From the NCBI GenBank assembly GCA_044450785.1, contig JBIOJM010000043.1, positions 1-43,921 of the forward strand: DNA of 43,921 nt. The letters run 5' to 3'. Within the stretch, counting starts at the first letter, position 1. Every line of letters starts with the position of its first letter. The position numbers and the translations under genes are program-made. The notes beneath the pieces are model-generated. The model made no database searches. It was not told the origin of the DNA and was given only the letters and a program-made list of their open reading frames with translations. The stretch is from JBIOJM01 sp044450785 (GTDB lineage: Bacteria > Planctomycetota > Planctomycetia > Isosphaerales > Isosphaeraceae). Shown one piece after another: positions 35,931-43,921 of the stretch.

Positions 35931-36884
35931 TTATTTCGACGGACGAGGTTCATCCTTCCGCTTTCCGGCTTCATCCGCTTTTCCGAGATACCGATCGAAG
36001 AAGCGGAAGGTCTCGTCCACCGTGCGCTCGAGTTCGGCGCCGGCCCAGCCATGCTGTGCGCCGACCAGGAGCTCGACCCGGCCGGGCACGCCCGCCGTGT
36101 TCATCGCCTCGGCGAGCTTGATCGCCTGAGTGAAGGGAACCAAGGGGTCCTTGGTTCCCTGGAAGGTGAGGATCGGCGCGTCGTCCTTCGAGACGAAAGT
36201 CAGCGGAGACGCTTTGGCGGCCGCCTCGGGTTTCTCCTGGGGTGAGCCACCCAGAAAGTCCTTGACCAAGGGCTTGCTGACATCCGGGATGTCCTGGGCG
36301 GCCAGGTCGGTCGGACCGAAGTAATTGACCACGGCCCTGACCCGGCTGTCGGGAGCGCCGGCGGCGACATCGCCTTCGAGGCCGTCGTTCGGGCCCGTGA
36401 GCCCCAGGAAGAGAGCGAGGTGGCCCCCCGCGGAGAAGCCGATCGCGCCGACGCGGTCGGGGTCGATCCGGTATTTCTTGGCGTTCGACTTGACCCAGCG
36501 CACCGCGGCCTTCACGTCGTGCACCTGGGCCGGAAACGGGTCCTTGGGGCAGAACCGGTACTGAGGGGCCACCGTGGCGTAGCCTCGGCGGACGAACTCG
36601 GACGAGATGGCCCGGACGTCGCTTTTGTTGCCCCCTCGCCAGGCCCCTCCGTGGATCACCACGATCACCGGAATAAGCCCTTCCCCCTCGGCCGGCCGGG
36701 CCAGGTCGAGCTTCAGCTCCGATGAGCCGATTTTCGAGTAAACGATGTCCTGCTCAAACGTCACCTTGGGCCCGGCCGCCTTGGGCTGGGCCGCCTTGGG
36801 CGGCTCGTCTCCGCCGGCCGCCATCGAGAACTCGCAGAGAATCAAGAGGCATCCGCCGATTCCGAGAACAGATCGTGAAACCAT
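35931..36884 (-). CDS. Secreted alpha/beta hydrolase (BD-FAE/carboxylesterase-like)
   Basis: The ATG at 36884 with GAGAGGAG ahead gives a 317-residue protein with a signal peptide (VLGIGGCLLILCEFSMAAG). The hydrolase domain shows the oxyanion motif VIHGGAWRGG, nucleophile Ser in GFSAGGHLALF, acid Asp in GTKDPLVPF and His in GAQHGWAG, all in the canonical order. It is probably an exported ester hydrolase acting on an acylated carbohydrate or small ester. It is the last gene of a minus-strand run with the dehydrogenase (gap 16 bp), a glycosyltransferase and a DMT exporter. A longer in-frame start exists at 36944 but overlaps the neighbour. Confidence 0.88.
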   Translation of the reverse strand: MVSRSVLGIGGCLLILCEFSMAAGGDEPPKAAQPKAAGPKVTFEQDIVYSKIGSSELKLDLARPAEGEGLIPVIVVIHGGAWRGGNKSDVRAISSEFVRRGYATVAPQYRFCPKDPFPAQVHDVKAAVRWVKSNAKKYRIDPDRVGAIGFSAGGHLALFLGLTGPNDGLEGDVAAGAPDSRVRAVVNYFGPTDLAAQDIPDVSKPLVKDFLGGSPQEKPEAAAKASPLTFVSKDDAPILTFQGTKDPLVPFTQAIKLAEAMNTAGVPGRVELLVGAQHGWAGAELERTVDETFRFFDRYLGKADEAGKRKDEPRPSK

Positions 36885-36900
36885 GAGACTGACTCCTCTC

Positions 36901-37908
36901 TCAAAACCAGAGTGCTTTATCGACGACGTTCTCGAGCGGCTCACCGCGCGCGAACCGGCCCACGTTCTCGACCAGTGCCGCCAGGTGCCGGGCGGCGATG
37001 ACCGGCGAATAGCCGGCGGTGTGCGGCGTCAAGATCACGTTGGGGAAATCCCAGAGCGGGTGGCCGGCAGGCAATGGCTCGATCTCGTAGACGTCGAGGG
37101 CGGCGCCGGCCAACCGGCCGGCGCGCAACGCGGCGACCAGATCGTCGAGGACCACGATGGCTCCTCGCCCCACGTTGATCAGGTAGCTGCTCGGGCGAAG
37201 CTGGGCGAGAGTGCCCGCATGAAACGATCCCTGGGTCTCAGGCGTGTGGGGTGCGGCGATCACCGCGAAGTCGCTATGGCGCAGCAGATCGGGCAGCCGT
37301 TCGACTCCCTCGACCGACTCGATACCCTGGGGCGGCCGGACCCGATCGGGAAAGCGGTCGACGCCGCGCACCGACATCCCGAACGCCAGGGCCCGCCGGG
37401 CGATCTCGCAGCCGATCCCCCCCATGCCGATGATTCCCATCGTGGAGTGAGCAAGGTAGATCGTGGCCCGATCCATGGCGTTGACCGTCGCCGGACCGGT
37501 CATCGAGCTGACCCGCCCTGACTCGCCCCCGGCCGGCTCGTAGCGGTGCTCGATCTGCTGGCGGATGTAAGTGTGCAAGTTACGGGCAAAGCACAGGACG
37601 TAGCCCATCACCTGGTCGGCGATCACGTCGCCGAAGAGGCCCCGCACGTTGGTCAGCACACACGAATGGGCCTGGAGAGCCGGGAACATGTAATGCTCGA
37701 GGCTGGCCGTGAACGCCTGCACCCAGACCAGGCGATCGGCTCGCGCGAGCATGCCGGGGGTGATCTTGCCGATGAAGGCATCCGCGCCGGGCATGGCCGT
37801 CTCCGCCTCGACAGCGCTGGCCGCATTGTGCCATTGGGCCGCGGGCGCCGCCGCTTGCAAAGCCCTGAGCCGGTCGGGCTCGACGGCGGGATAGATCACG
37901 AGCTTCAT
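36901..37908 (-). CDS. D-2-hydroxyacid dehydrogenase, NAD-dependent
   Basis: The ATG at 37908 gives a 335-residue protein of the usual family length; the longer open frame to 38016 adds an unrelated basic extension. The Rossmann motif is GIIGMGGIGCEIARRA. The catalytic Arg is in INVGRGAIV, the Glu in YEIEPLPAGHPL and the His in LTPHTAGYS. The enzyme interconverts a 2-oxoacid and a D-2-hydroxyacid with NAD(P)H; the substrate is not readable. It sits between the glycosyltransferase (gap 114 bp) and the hydrolase on the same strand, so it may serve a small pathway with them. Confidence 0.92.
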   Translation of the reverse strand: MKLVIYPAVEPDRLRALQAAAPAAQWHNAASAVEAETAMPGADAFIGKITPGMLARADRLVWVQAFTASLEHYMFPALQAHSCVLTNVRGLFGDVIADQVMGYVLCFARNLHTYIRQQIEHRYEPAGGESGRVSSMTGPATVNAMDRATIYLAHSTMGIIGMGGIGCEIARRALAFGMSVRGVDRFPDRVRPPQGIESVEGVERLPDLLRHSDFAVIAAPHTPETQGSFHAGTLAQLRPSSYLINVGRGAIVVLDDLVAALRAGRLAGAALDVYEIEPLPAGHPLWDFPNVILTPHTAGYSPVIAARHLAALVENVGRFARGEPLENVVDKALWF

Positions 37909-38022
37909 GGGGCATCGTCCCGGTGAGTCGGCGGCGAATCGCCGCCTGCGATCGCTGAAAAGGCCATTGTGATCAAAGTATCTTACCCGCACCAGGCGGT
38001 GGGCAGGAACATCCACGACGAT

Positions 38023-39174
38023 TCAGAACGCCACGCCGGGACCTTTCTTGGAGCGGGGCGGCCGGCAGAGCGCCATCAAGTACCGGGCAACCCGTGGAGC
38101 GCCGTCCGTGCGGAATGGCGGAGGGCCGGGATCGGTGGAGAGCGCGCGATCGAGCGCGCGGTCGAGCTTGAATGAGCAGAAGTCGCGTGAGGAGACCGGC
38201 ACTCCTCCGGGCCAGGAGCGCAAGGCACGGTCGAGCGAGCGGAATTCCGCAAACCCGCGGCGCGGGGGGTAGATCATCGGTGTGCCGCTGGCCATCGCCT
38301 CGCAGGCGGTGCCATAGCCCGCCTTGGCTAGGACGGCATCGGTCGACGCGATGAGATCACCGCCGGGCCAATCGGGCGAGGGAACCACATGGAGATTGGC
38401 GGGCCCATCGTCCGGCCCGGGGTGATGGCTGAGGAAGTGGATGCCCCGCGCGGCGAACCGCTCCAGACGCGGCCAGTCGAGGTCGCTCTGTCCATAGCGG
38501 CCGACGTAGAGGTAGACCAGCTTATGGGCCTCTTCGAGGCCGATGAGACGGAGCAATTCGGCGCGGCGGTCGCGCGCCGGGTTGACGACCATGCCGGCGT
38601 CGAAGGTCGGCGAGAGCCAGGACATTCGCATGGCCGGCTCGACCCGGAAGGTCGCCGTGGCCTGGCGGTAGGCACGGCGGAGGTCAGCGACCAGGTGGAG
38701 CGCTTGGCCACCGGCAGCCCTCGCGTAAGGGGCATAGATGTCGGCCCAGGTGAAGTTGGACATGAGAAAGCCGGGTACGCCGGCGCGCTTCGCGGCCAGC
38801 AGGGGGACGGCGGGCGCGTCGCAGAGGACGGCCGCGGTCCCCTGCTCGACCAATTGAGTCACCTCATCGTCCAGCCGCGCCATCGCCTCGGCATGACATC
38901 GCGCGGCCAGCACGAGCGTCGCCGCTCCGTCGGTGGCGGCACTGTCGCCGTGCGGATTGACCGCCCCCACGTCCGAGACGTACGTCTCGAGCCGCGCCGG
39001 CCGCCGCAGCCGCTCGCGCCAGTGCTCGAAGAGGTTCCAGTGCGACTTGATCACGACCGGCACGTGATCCGGCACCCGGTTCAACACGGCCGCTGTCCGG
39101 TTCAGATGGCCGAAGCCATGACTGGTCACATAGACGGCGAGTGCTCCTCCGCGCCGGTCTGCTCGGGCCCTCAT
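38023..39174 (-). CDS. MurG-like glycosyltransferase family protein
   Basis: The 383-residue protein opens with LAVYVTSHGFGHLNRTAAVL, an N-terminal GT-B strand with a glycine-rich HGFGH loop like that of MurG-type and arabinokinase-linked glycosyltransferases. The C-terminal half holds the donor-site block AKAGYGTACEAMASGTPMIY, followed by PPRRGFAEF. No membrane segment is seen. It likely transfers a sugar to, or removes one from, a small acceptor, but sugar and acceptor are not readable. Its ATG overlaps the stop of the DMT transporter gene by ATGA (39171-39174), showing co-translation. Confidence 0.78.
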   Translation of the reverse strand: MRARADRRGGALAVYVTSHGFGHLNRTAAVLNRVPDHVPVVIKSHWNLFEHWRERLRRPARLETYVSDVGAVNPHGDSAATDGAATLVLAARCHAEAMARLDDEVTQLVEQGTAAVLCDAPAVPLLAAKRAGVPGFLMSNFTWADIYAPYARAAGGQALHLVADLRRAYRQATATFRVEPAMRMSWLSPTFDAGMVVNPARDRRAELLRLIGLEEAHKLVYLYVGRYGQSDLDWPRLERFAARGIHFLSHHPGPDDGPANLHVVPSPDWPGGDLIASTDAVLAKAGYGTACEAMASGTPMIYPPRRGFAEFRSLDRALRSWPGGVPVSSRDFCSFKLDRALDRALSTDPGPPPFRTDGAPRVARYLMALCRPPRSKKGPGVAF

Positions 39175-40256
39175 CGCGCGGCTTGCTCCGTCGGTAAAGC
39201 GAGGGCCCCGACGATGGGGTGGCGCTCGCCCGCATCGCCGTTGCCGGAGCGAACGCGTTCGGGGAGAGGAACCCGCGCGGCCGGCGCGGCTCGGTCCGGG
39301 CGGCAGATCCAGTAAATGCCGGCCATTGTCATGACACCGCCAACGACGAGCGTGATCGTCAGTGTTTCACCGAAGAGCCACATTCCCCAGATCACCGTGA
39401 GGATCGGCGAGACATTGCTGAGAGTGGCCACCTGGGTCGCGTCGAACCGGCGCAGCGCCATGTTCTGGTAGGCCCACCCGAACGGAGTGACGAAGAACCC
39501 GAGGAATGCCAGGCCCAGCCACGCGGAGGTCGAGACGTGTGAAAGCGGCGGCAAGCCCGGCGAGGCGAAGATCGCCACCGGAACGCTGAGCAGACAGCCG
39601 GCCAGGAAGGTACCGGCGAGCGCGGGTATCGCTCCATGCCGCACAATCAACGGCTTGCTGACGACAATGTAGCCGCCCCACGAAAGCACGGCCCCGACCA
39701 GCAGCAGGTCGGCAAGCAACACGTTCTGGGTCGCGCCGGAGGTGCTCTCTCCCCGCTCCCAGAGATTGCCAATGCCGATGACAACGATCCCGGCGACACT
39801 CGTCAGGACTCCCCAGAGGCGGGCCAGGTCGGGCCGTTCGAGACGCATGGCCCAGGCCAGCAGCAAGACCACGAGCGGGCAGGTCGCATAGAAGAGCCCG
39901 ACGTGCGATGTCGGGCCCAGTCGGGTGGCACTCAGAAAGAACCCCTGATTAACCGGTACGCACAGGACCGCCGCCAGCATCAGACTCCAGCCATCCTCGC
40001 GAATCAGGCGGCCCAGCCCACCTCGAGCCCAGACGACCGGCAGCAGGCACAATCCAGCGAGAGCGAACCGCATGACCGGGATCAAGAAGACGGGTAGATC
40101 CTGGACCACGTACTTGGCTGCCGGGGCCGTCGTCGAGCCGATCAAGACCATGAGGGCGACGTAGACATAACCCCTGCCGTCGACCCTCTTCGCCAAAGGC
40201 TCGGCCGGCTCAGGGGCAAACTCGCCGTCTTCTCCGCGGTCCTCTGCCTTCAACAT
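39171..40256 (-). CDS. EamA-type DMT transporter (exporter)
   Basis: The ATG at 40256 gives a 361-residue protein with about ten membrane segments in two EamA halves: first half YVALMVLIGSTTAPAAKYVV with FALAGLCLLPVVW, second half LLADLLLVGAVLSWGGYIVV with TQVATLSNVSPILTVIWGMW. This is the drug/metabolite transporter superfamily; members export amino acids, nucleotides or other small metabolites. It is the first gene of the run and overlaps the glycosyltransferase start, so it probably exports something made or modified by it. Confidence 0.9.
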   Translation of the reverse strand: MLKAEDRGEDGEFAPEPAEPLAKRVDGRGYVYVALMVLIGSTTAPAAKYVVQDLPVFLIPVMRFALAGLCLLPVVWARGGLGRLIREDGWSLMLAAVLCVPVNQGFFLSATRLGPTSHVGLFYATCPLVVLLLAWAMRLERPDLARLWGVLTSVAGIVVIGIGNLWERGESTSGATQNVLLADLLLVGAVLSWGGYIVVSKPLIVRHGAIPALAGTFLAGCLLSVPVAIFASPGLPPLSHVSTSAWLGLAFLGFFVTPFGWAYQNMALRRFDATQVATLSNVSPILTVIWGMWLFGETLTITLVVGGVMTMAGIYWICRPDRAAPAARVPLPERVRSGNGDAGERHPIVGALALPTEQAAR

Positions 40257-40583
40257 GATGCTTCTTACCGTCCCGCCACACGTTTCGTCGCGCACGGTCT
40301 CGACCTCGCCGTTGCCCCCGCGACACCCGACTCGTCGTGCCCGCCCATCATCTCGTTTCGCGACGATTCATCCTAGGTCAAAAGGCAAGACTCCGTCTTT
40401 CCAAGATAAGGATGAAGGCGGAAGGATGAAGGATGAATAAGACCGACATCCGCAAGAAAGGATGGCGGGCGCGGGCGATCTATCAATGGACGTGGCCTTC
40501 CCCGCCGAACCGTTTGCGCGGAGTGAATAGCCTTCCACAGCCGGCTCCTCGACTGGCGGTAAAGAGCCCGCTACGATTGGCGG
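40257..40583. other. 327-bp divergent intergenic region
   Basis: This lies between the leftward DMT operon and the rightward LRR gene. It holds an AAGGATGAAGG-type repeat at 40408-40441. No gene is evident; promoters for both sides should be here. Confidence 0.45.
40408..40441. repeat. GGATGAA short tandem repeat
   Basis: AAGGATGAA occurs twice, followed by GGATGAATAAG. CGGAAGGATGAATAA recurs at 30244-30256, and a related sequence lies at 35945-35980 in the opposite sense. It looks like a dispersed low-complexity repeat. Confidence 0.45.
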
Positions 40584-41819
40584 ATGGAAGGGAGTGCCGC
40601 CGTGAGCAAGCAACCCAAGCTCGGATCGCGTCCTTGGTGGAGCTACGCATCCTTCAGCGTGCGGTGGATGCTCGCCTTCTTCCTCGTGTTCGCGGGCATC
40701 CTGAGCTGGGTCGCCAATCGCGCCGGCTCCCAGCGCCATGCGGTGGAGGCGATCAGGAAGGCTGGCGGCCGAGTCTGGTACGAATGGGAGTGGTCGGAGA
40801 GCGCTGCGGTTCCGGCCGGCCGGTCCCCGCGGCTGGCATGGCTGGACAACCGGCCGTGGACAGGCGGCCCGTCGATGCCGGACGGAAAGCCGCCGTGGCC
40901 GGAATGGCTGGTCGATTTCCTGGGAGTCGATTACTTCGGTGACGTCGTTTCCGTCTCGCTCACCAGCCGCGCAACCGATGCCGAGCTCGCTCCCATCGAG
41001 CGCCTCACGCGGCTCGAGCGGCTGGATCTCCCTGGGTCGGCCGTGACCAATCAAGGTCTGGTTCACCTGAAGGGGCTCGACCGCCTCCAGAATCTCCAGC
41101 TCGTTCGCGTCAAGATCGGCGACGCCGGCATGGCGCATCTGGAGGGACTGAAGAATTTGCGGGTATTGTCGCTTTCAGATACCAAGGTGAGCGACGAGGG
41201 GTTGGCGCGCCTGAGGCGTTTGACGAATCTCGAGGAACTGGACCTGGCCGGTACCGCGGTCAGCGACTCGGGATTGAAGTCTCTCGCAGGGTTAACGAGG
41301 CTGCAAGTGCTGAACCTCAGCCGGACGCGGGTGACCGGCTCCGGCCTGGCGCACCTCGCGGGTCTCTCCGGTCTCCAGGAACTGTCTCTCACCCGGACAG
41401 CGTTCACCGACCTTGGCCTGGTACATCTGAAGGGATTGACCAATCTGCAGGCGCTCGATCTCGAGTCCACGGGGATCGGCGACGCCGGCCTGGCACATCT
41501 CGAGGATTTATCGGGCCTGGCGACGCTGCATTTGAAGGGTACGGCCGTGAGCGATGCCGGCCTGGCGCACCTGAAAGGATTGACCAATCTGCTCGAGCTA
41601 ACGCTCGACCGAACCGCGGTCAGCGACGCGGGTCTGGCCCATCTCAAGGTCCTGACCCGCCTCCGCATGCTGTCCGTCCAGCACACCAAGATCACCGACG
41701 CCGGGGTGGCCGAGCTCGAGCGCGACCGAGGACTCCGACAGGGGCAACAAGCCGCGGCCGCCGGTGACGGCGTGCAGCAGCCTTCGCCGGCACTCCCAGA
41801 TCTGGAGATTATGCATTGA
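40584..41819 (+). CDS. Leucine-rich repeat protein with N-terminal membrane anchor
   Basis: The 411-residue protein has an N-terminal membrane segment (about 28-45, WMLAFFLVFAGILSWVA) and then ten consecutive 24-residue leucine-rich repeats of the type LTNLEELDLAGTAVSDSGLK, from about residue 140 to 380. They are of the cysteine-free bacterial GALA/planctomycete type and form a solenoid for binding partners. A short glutamine-rich tail (GQQAAAAGDGVQQPSP) ends it. A GTG at 40602 with GGAAGGGAG ahead is as good a start as the ATG. The ligand is unknown. Confidence 0.88.
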   Translation: MEGSAAVSKQPKLGSRPWWSYASFSVRWMLAFFLVFAGILSWVANRAGSQRHAVEAIRKAGGRVWYEWEWSESAAVPAGRSPRLAWLDNRPWTGGPSMPDGKPPWPEWLVDFLGVDYFGDVVSVSLTSRATDAELAPIERLTRLERLDLPGSAVTNQGLVHLKGLDRLQNLQLVRVKIGDAGMAHLEGLKNLRVLSLSDTKVSDEGLARLRRLTNLEELDLAGTAVSDSGLKSLAGLTRLQVLNLSRTRVTGSGLAHLAGLSGLQELSLTRTAFTDLGLVHLKGLTNLQALDLESTGIGDAGLAHLEDLSGLATLHLKGTAVSDAGLAHLKGLTNLLELTLDRTAVSDAGLAHLKVLTRLRMLSVQHTKITDAGVAELERDRGLRQGQQAAAAGDGVQQPSPALPDLEIMH

Positions 41820-41904
41820 TCTGATGGCGCCCCTGTTTTCCTGAAACTCCGGACCGGAAGATTTGGTATGCTCAAGGGGAGCGAAACGGAGAAGGAGGAC
41901 GGTC

Positions 41905-43515
41905 ATGGGAGTTGGGAAGCGCGACCTGCTGTTCCTGACTGTGGTCTTGGGCGGCGCGGGGATCATGGCCGCGGGCTTGTTGCGAACGTCGGGGTCGACG
42001 CCCGCGCAAGCATCGAGTACGGCTCATGTTAAACCCGATCTCGGGCCGATCGTTTCCGTGGTGGACGCTTCGTTCCGGCGCGATTGGTCCGAGCGGGGAT
42101 TGGCCGGAGCGCCGGCGGCGGACGAGCTGGCGGTGATGCGCCGGCTGTCGCTGGCGCTGTGCGGCTCGATCCCATCGCTGGAAGAAATACGCCGCTTCGA
42201 GGCGCGGCCGAACGAGGGACGGATCGAGGCATGGCTGGACGACTTACTGCTCGACCGCCGCTGCTCGGACTATCTGGCCGAGCGGTTTGCGCGCGTCTAT
42301 GTGGGCACCGAGGACGGGCCGTTCGTTTTGTTCCGCCGCCGCCGGTTCGTCTCCTGGCTGAGCGAGGTGATCCTGGAGAATCGCCGGTACGACGTACTGG
42401 TGAAGGACCTGGTTGCCGACCGCGGTCTCTGGACCGATCATCCGGCGACCAATTTCGTCTCGGTCACGTTCGACCCCGACCTGGGGCGACCCACGCCCGA
42501 GCGGCTGGCGGCGCGGGTGTCGCGTGCGTTTCTCGGCGCGCGCATCGACTGCGCGCAGTGCCACGATCACCCGTTCCAGCACTGGAAGCAGGCCGACTTT
42601 CGCGGCCTGGCGTCTTTTTTCGGCGGCGTTCACTCCGATCTGCTCGGCATCCGCGACGCCGCGAACGATTACCGCCCGCCGGACCGCAAGACCAGGGAGC
42701 CGGTCGCGGTCGATCCCAAGGTGCCGTTCTGCCCGGAGCTTCGACCTGACTCGGGCAGCCCGCGCGAGCAGCTCGCCGCCTGGGTTGTGGACACCCGGAA
42801 TCCGAACTTCGCGCGCGCGACGGTCAATCGCCTGTGGGCCCTCTTGTTCGGCCGGCCCTTGGCGGAGCCGGTCGACGACTTACCCGCCGCCGGCAAGCTT
42901 CACCCCGCCTTGGGCCTGCTCGCGGACGATTTCGCATCGAGCGGCTTTGACCTGCACCGGCTGATCCGCGTGATCGCCGCGACCGAGGTTTTCCGCATCG
43001 ACAGTGCGACGGCCGAAACCGCGGCCCCGGGGCAGGAGGAGGCCTGGGCTGTCTTCCCGATGACGCGGCTGCGGCCCGAGCAGGTGGCCGGCGCTCTCTT
43101 TCAGGCGGCCTCGATCACGACGCTCGGTCCCCAATCCCACTGGGTGTTCCGTTTGATCTCCTATACCGGCCGCAACGATTTCGTGCGGCGCTACGGCGAT
43201 ACGGGCGAGGACGAGTTCGACGCCCGCGGCGGTACGATCCCCCAGCGTCTCTTGCTCATGAACGGCGAGATCGTGCGCGAGAAGATCAAGGACGGCTTCT
43301 TCAACGCCACGACGCGGATCGCCGAGCTAGCTCCCGGCGATCGCCAAGCCGTCGAGACCGCCTATCTGGCGGTGTTCACGCGCCGACCGACGCCCGAGGA
43401 GTCGTCGTACTTTGTGGCAAAGCTCGCAGGCACCACGGGCAAGGAACGGAAGGACCGGCTGACGGACCTTTTCTGGTCGCTGCTGAATACGACGGAATTC
43501 TCGTGGAACCATTGA
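41905..43515 (+). CDS. DUF1549/DUF1553 planctomycete surface-associated protein
   Basis: The ATG at 41905 is placed by a perfect AAGGAGG eight bases before. The 536-residue protein starts with a membrane/signal segment (LLFLTVVLGGAGIMAAGLL), then DUF1549 (EEIRRFEARP, FARVYVG, RAFLGARIDCAQCHDHPFQH) with the CAQCHDHPF heme-like/cysteine motif, and DUF1553 (VNRLWALLFGRPL, then RLRPEQVAGALFQA and AVFTRRPTPEE). These domains are hugely expanded in planctomycetes and are usually paired with a DUF1501 gene in an operon. No such partner is seen in the 400 bp left in the window. The function of the family is not established; a role in envelope or polysaccharide processing is often suggested. Confidence 0.93.
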   Translation: MGVGKRDLLFLTVVLGGAGIMAAGLLRTSGSTPAQASSTAHVKPDLGPIVSVVDASFRRDWSERGLAGAPAADELAVMRRLSLALCGSIPSLEEIRRFEARPNEGRIEAWLDDLLLDRRCSDYLAERFARVYVGTEDGPFVLFRRRRFVSWLSEVILENRRYDVLVKDLVADRGLWTDHPATNFVSVTFDPDLGRPTPERLAARVSRAFLGARIDCAQCHDHPFQHWKQADFRGLASFFGGVHSDLLGIRDAANDYRPPDRKTREPVAVDPKVPFCPELRPDSGSPREQLAAWVVDTRNPNFARATVNRLWALLFGRPLAEPVDDLPAAGKLHPALGLLADDFASSGFDLHRLIRVIAATEVFRIDSATAETAAPGQEEAWAVFPMTRLRPEQVAGALFQAASITTLGPQSHWVFRLISYTGRNDFVRRYGDTGEDEFDARGGTIPQRLLLMNGEIVREKIKDGFFNATTRIAELAPGDRQAVETAYLAVFTRRPTPEESSYFVAKLAGTTGKERKDRLTDLFWSLLNTTEFSWNH

Positions 43516-43921
43516 GGACGACTGGTTCCGGACCATGATGCTTCCGGAAGCCCGCGGTAGGACTGCCCGAAGTGCGCCGAAAGAGCTCTCGAGTTGCGAA
43601 GGTTGGCTTCAACGACGCCGCCTGAATGCATCGTGGTCGCCGCATCAAATGGGGTGTGACCGATGAATGATGTTGCCCTGAATTCGGCGCCGAATCGCAC
43701 TGCTGCCGGGAGGACGAGGATTCGGGAGGGCGAGGCCGGGCTGATGAAAAACTGGTCTCGCGGGGGTGCGGCGTTCATCACGGTTTCGTTGCGCGCTTTC
43801 CCCGGCGAGCACCCCTCTTCCTTTCCCCCCCTTGCGAAGGGGGGGCCAGGGGGGGTGGCCCCGGCACAAGCAATCACCGAGTTTTCAGAGCGGTTTCTTA
43901 CCCGCCTCGCCTCGTCTCTTA
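43516..43921. other. 406-bp region downstream of the DUF1549/DUF1553 gene
   Basis: It has no gene. It is largely filled by the second dispersed hairpin element (43715-43880). Confidence 0.5.
43715..43880 (+). repeat. Dispersed hairpin element, copy B
   Basis: It shares GGGCTGATGAAAA, TTCATCACGGTTTCGTTGCG (compare TTCATCCCGATTTCGTTGCG in copy A) and the C7-TTGCGAA-G7 hairpin (43825-43845), followed by GGGTGGCCCCGGCAC. The orientation is the same as copy A. The insert between the blocks differs in length, so the two have diverged. Confidence 0.75.

Overview
The window looks like a chromosomal segment of a high-GC planctomycete, most likely from the Isosphaeraceae/Gemmataceae side of the phylum. 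This rests on protein features, not on a 16S gene, which is absent. The features are two ECF sigma factor genes each followed by a membrane Ser/Thr kinase with a WD40-type propeller, a secreted giant protein with the planctomycete N-terminal motif IERLEDRTLLAS, a DUF1549/DUF1553 protein with the CAQCHDHPF motif, a PEP-CTERM protein, a 24-residue leucine-rich-repeat protein and a GH172 (DUF2961) protein. Gene density is moderate and intergenic regions are long and rich in short repeats.

Layout. 1-172 is a dispersed repeat. 173-4216 (minus) is a tight three-gene operon: a lipoprotein resembling an extracellular solute-binding protein, a secreted esterase, and a protein with a C-terminal coiled coil. 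4217-5545 has no convincing gene but holds a tRNA 3'-half-like fragment, stem-loops and short direct repeats, which look like the scar of an integration site. 5546-9824 is the first sigma/kinase pair. 10215-16552 is a very large secreted modular protease of the sedolisin (S53) type, split in two by an apparent 1-nt deletion. 16699-17207 (minus) is an overlapping pair of tiny genes, one with a ParB/sulfiredoxin-like look. 17280-17402 is a probable nitrilase-family remnant. 17528-18786 (minus) is a GH172 protein, also broken by an apparent 1-nt deletion. 18827-19510 (minus) is a conserved-looking protein of unknown function.

20335-24491 is a housekeeping run: an M20 dipeptidase, serS and mgtE. 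It converges with a membrane protein (24493-25422). 25423-26326 is repeat territory: a dispersed hairpin element followed by a nine-unit tandem array of small hairpins capped by a palindrome that is also present at the window start. 26327-26731 is a BlaI-type repressor without a BlaR partner. 27128-30210 carries a polytopic membrane protein, an LEA-like amphipathic lipoprotein and a zinc-ribbon M48-like membrane metalloprotease that ends in a clear intrinsic terminator. 30422-34589 is the second sigma/kinase pair, whose kinase has a poor glycine loop and DFD in place of DFG. 34843-35814 is a PEP-CTERM NHL-type protein.

40256-35931 (minus) is a compact cluster: a DMT exporter, a MurG-like glycosyltransferase, a D-2-hydroxyacid dehydrogenase and a secreted alpha/beta hydrolase. 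The window closes with the LRR protein (40584-41819), the DUF1549/DUF1553 protein (41905-43515) and a second copy of the dispersed hairpin element.

No CRISPR array, transposase, integrase gene, rRNA or complete tRNA was found. The most notable observations are the covarying tandem hairpin array, the 80-nt palindrome inside the sedolisin reading frame, the overlapping small-gene pair, the kinase with altered catalytic motifs, and two independent single-base frameshifts that need raw reads to interpret.
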